Assembly: GCA_017618935.1 (NCBI GenBank)
Contig: JAFZTG010000182.1
Location: 1-6,791, forward strand
DNA length: 6,791 bases
Origin: Bacteroidales bacterium
GTDB taxonomy: Bacteria > Bacteroidota > Bacteroidia > Bacteroidales > UBA1715
Direction of reading: 5' to 3'
A program made the translations under genes and the position numbers. Of this stretch, positions 5,368 through 6,791 are shown piece after piece. Every line of letters begins with the position of its first letter. Positions within the stretch are counted from its first letter, which is position 1. The notes under the pieces were generated by a model, which was not told the origin of the DNA, did not search any database, and saw only the letters and a list, made by a program, of their open reading frames with translations.

Positions 5368-6791
5368 ATGGCTATTAGTGCATTACAAAAAGCAAGAGCT
5401 GCGTATCAACCTAAATTGCCAAAGGCATTCAAAGGTGGTGTAGTTCTTAAAGAAGGTAAAGCGACTCAATCTGTTGCTGACCAAGACGAGATTAAAAAAT
5501 TGTTCCCTAACACGTACGGAATGCCTATCGTTACATTTGAAGAAGCAGCTTCAAAATTGTCTATGGGCGACTTCAACGTTGGTGTGATTCTTTCAGGTGG
5601 TCAAGCTCCTGGTGGTCACAACGTAATTTCTGGTTTGTTCGACGGCATCAAGTCAATGAACAAGAATGCAAAACTGTACGGTTTCTTGGGTGGTCCAAGC
5701 GGATTGATTGACCATAAATATATTGAATTGACATCTGACATCATCGACGCATATCGTAACACAGGTGGATTCGACATCATTGGTTCTGGTCGTACGAAAT
5801 TGGAAGAAACTTCACAATTCGACTCTGGTATCGAAATCTGTAACAAATTAGGTATCAAGGCATTGGTAATTATCGGCGGTGACGATTCAAACACAAATGC
5901 CTGCGTACTTGCAGAATACTACTTGCAAAAGAAATGTGGCATTCAAGTAATTGGCTGTCCAAAAACAATCGACGGTGACTTGAAAAACGATCAAATTGAA
6001 ACTTCATTCGGTTTCGACACTGCTTGTAAAGTATATTCAGAAGTTATCGGTAACATTATGCGTGATGCCAATTCTGCAAAGAAATACTGGCACTTCATCA
6101 AATTGATGGGACGTTCTGCTTCTCACATCGCATTGGAATGCGGTTTGCAGACACAACCAAACATCTGTATCATTTCAGAAGAAGTTGAAGCAAAGAAAAT
6201 GACGTTGGCAAGCATCGTTGAAAACATTGCCAACACTGTTGCTGCTCGTGCTGCACAAGGCAACAACTTCGGTGTTGTTTTGATTCCTGAAGGTTTGATT
6301 GAGTTTATTCCTGAAATGAAAGTCTTGATTAAAGAATTGAACGACCTTTTGGCTGTTGAATCAGACGTGAAAGTTGCCGTTTCTAAACTTTCTGCTAACA
6401 GTAAAGCTGTTTACGAAAGTCTTCCTGAAGCAATTGCAAAACAATTGACTTTGGAACGCGACCCTCACGGAAACGTACAAGTTTCGTTGATTGAAACAGA
6501 AAAATTGCTTATCGAAATGGTTCGCACAAAACTTGCTAAAATGAAAGCAGAAGGAAAATATGTTGGCAAATTCTCTGGTCTTGGCCACTTCTTCGGTTAC
6601 GAAGGTCGTTGTGCAGCTCCTTCTAACTTCGATGCAGACTACTGCTACTCGCTTGGTTTCAATGCAGCAAATTTGATTGCATCTGGCAAATCAGGTTACA
6701 TGTCGTTGATTAAGAACACGACGAAACCAGCTGACCAATGGATTGCAGCAGGTGTTCCTATCACAATGATGATGAATATGGAAAAACGTCA
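5368..6791 (+). CDS. pfp: PPi-dependent 6-phosphofructokinase (3' truncated by window edge)
   Basis: Diphosphate-fructose-6-phosphate 1-phosphotransferase, which reversibly phosphorylates fructose 6-phosphate to fructose 1,6-bisphosphate with pyrophosphate as donor in the cytosol. The open frame runs from ATG 5368 through 474 full codons to the window edge; long-form enzymes are about 550 residues, so roughly 75 are missing. Visible motifs are [14 protein letters not shown] (72-85), GGDDS (170-174), PKTIDGDL (198-205), MGRSASH (247-253) and GHFFGYEGR in the C-terminal half. D173 and K199 replace the two glycines of ATP-dependent enzymes (GGDGS, PGTID), the known signature of PPi use. Long inserts relative to the 320-residue bacterial PfkA also fit the long PPi class. 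Codon use resembles pgk, consistent with strong expression. The start is the first ATG after an A-rich leader, and the N-terminal sequence ([13 protein letters not shown]) is typical of Bacteroidota members. Confidence 0.96.
   Translation, partial: MAISALQKARAAYQPKLPKAFKGGVVLKEGKATQSVADQDEIKKLFPNTYGMPIVTFEEAASKLSMGDFNVGVILSGGQAPGGHNVISGLFDGIKSMNKNAKLYGFLGGPSGLIDHKYIELTSDIIDAYRNTGGFDIIGSGRTKLEETSQFDSGIEICNKLGIKALVIIGGDDSNTNACVLAEYYLQKKCGIQVIGCPKTIDGDLKNDQIETSFGFDTACKVYSEVIGNIMRDANSAKKYWHFIKLMGRSASHIALECGLQTQPNICIISEEVEAKKMTLASIVENIANTVAARAAQGNNFGVVLIPEGLIEFIPEMKVLIKELNDLLAVESDVKVAVSKLSANSKAVYESLPEAIAKQLTLERDPHGNVQVSLIETEKLLIEMVRTKLAKMKAEGKYVGKFSGLGHFFGYEGRCAAPSNFDADYCYSLGFNAANLIASGKSGYMSLIKNTTKPADQWIAAGVPITMMMNMEKR

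Noticed and set aside
5033..5443. 136-residue + strand frame overlapping the lysozyme-like and phosphofructokinase genes
   Set aside because: It crosses the end of one supported gene, a promoter region and the start of another in a different frame, and shows no recognisable motif.

Overview
The window looks like a chromosomal housekeeping segment from a member of the Bacteroidota, most likely Bacteroidales. The reasons are a textbook TTTG / TAnnTTTG promoter, A-rich leaders with no Shine-Dalgarno motif, short 5' leaders, a DUF4301-type protein (a family I know essentially only from this phylum) and a long PPi-type phosphofructokinase. The DNA is AT-rich. All genes lie on the + strand. I see no transposase, phage structural gene, CRISPR array, tRNA or rRNA.

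Layout: (1) 1-710 is the C-terminal part of phosphoglycerate kinase, cut by the window edge and followed by a strong terminator. (2) 809-1105 is a 98-residue stand-alone glycogen-binding (CBM48/AMPK-beta-type) protein with its own terminator. (3) 1218-2786 is a 522-residue DUF4301 protein whose motifs read like a divergent UDP-sugar pyrophosphorylase. (4) 2866-3642 is a clear phosphosulfolactate synthase (ComA family). It is followed after 24 bases by (5) 3667-4431, a secreted FKBP-type prolyl isomerase; the pair probably forms one transcript ending at a strong terminator near 4500. (6) A short palindromic element at 4435-4459 resembles a dispersed genomic repeat. (7) 4635-5270 encodes a small secreted lysozyme-like protein behind a well-formed promoter. 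(8) 5368 to the right edge is PPi-dependent phosphofructokinase, preceded by a repeat-rich control region.

The common theme is central carbon metabolism: two glycolytic enzymes flank the window, and a glycogen-binding module sits directly downstream of one of them. ComA draws on phosphoenolpyruvate and sulfite. The DUF4301 protein may activate a sugar phosphate, but that is inference. The FKBP and lysozyme-like proteins act in the envelope.

I do not see a clearly new multi-gene system. The most interesting items are the cryptic nucleotidyltransferase signature in DUF4301, the stand-alone AMPK-beta-like glycogen-binding protein, ComA without the rest of its classical pathway, and two pairs of 10-bp repeats in the phosphofructokinase control region.
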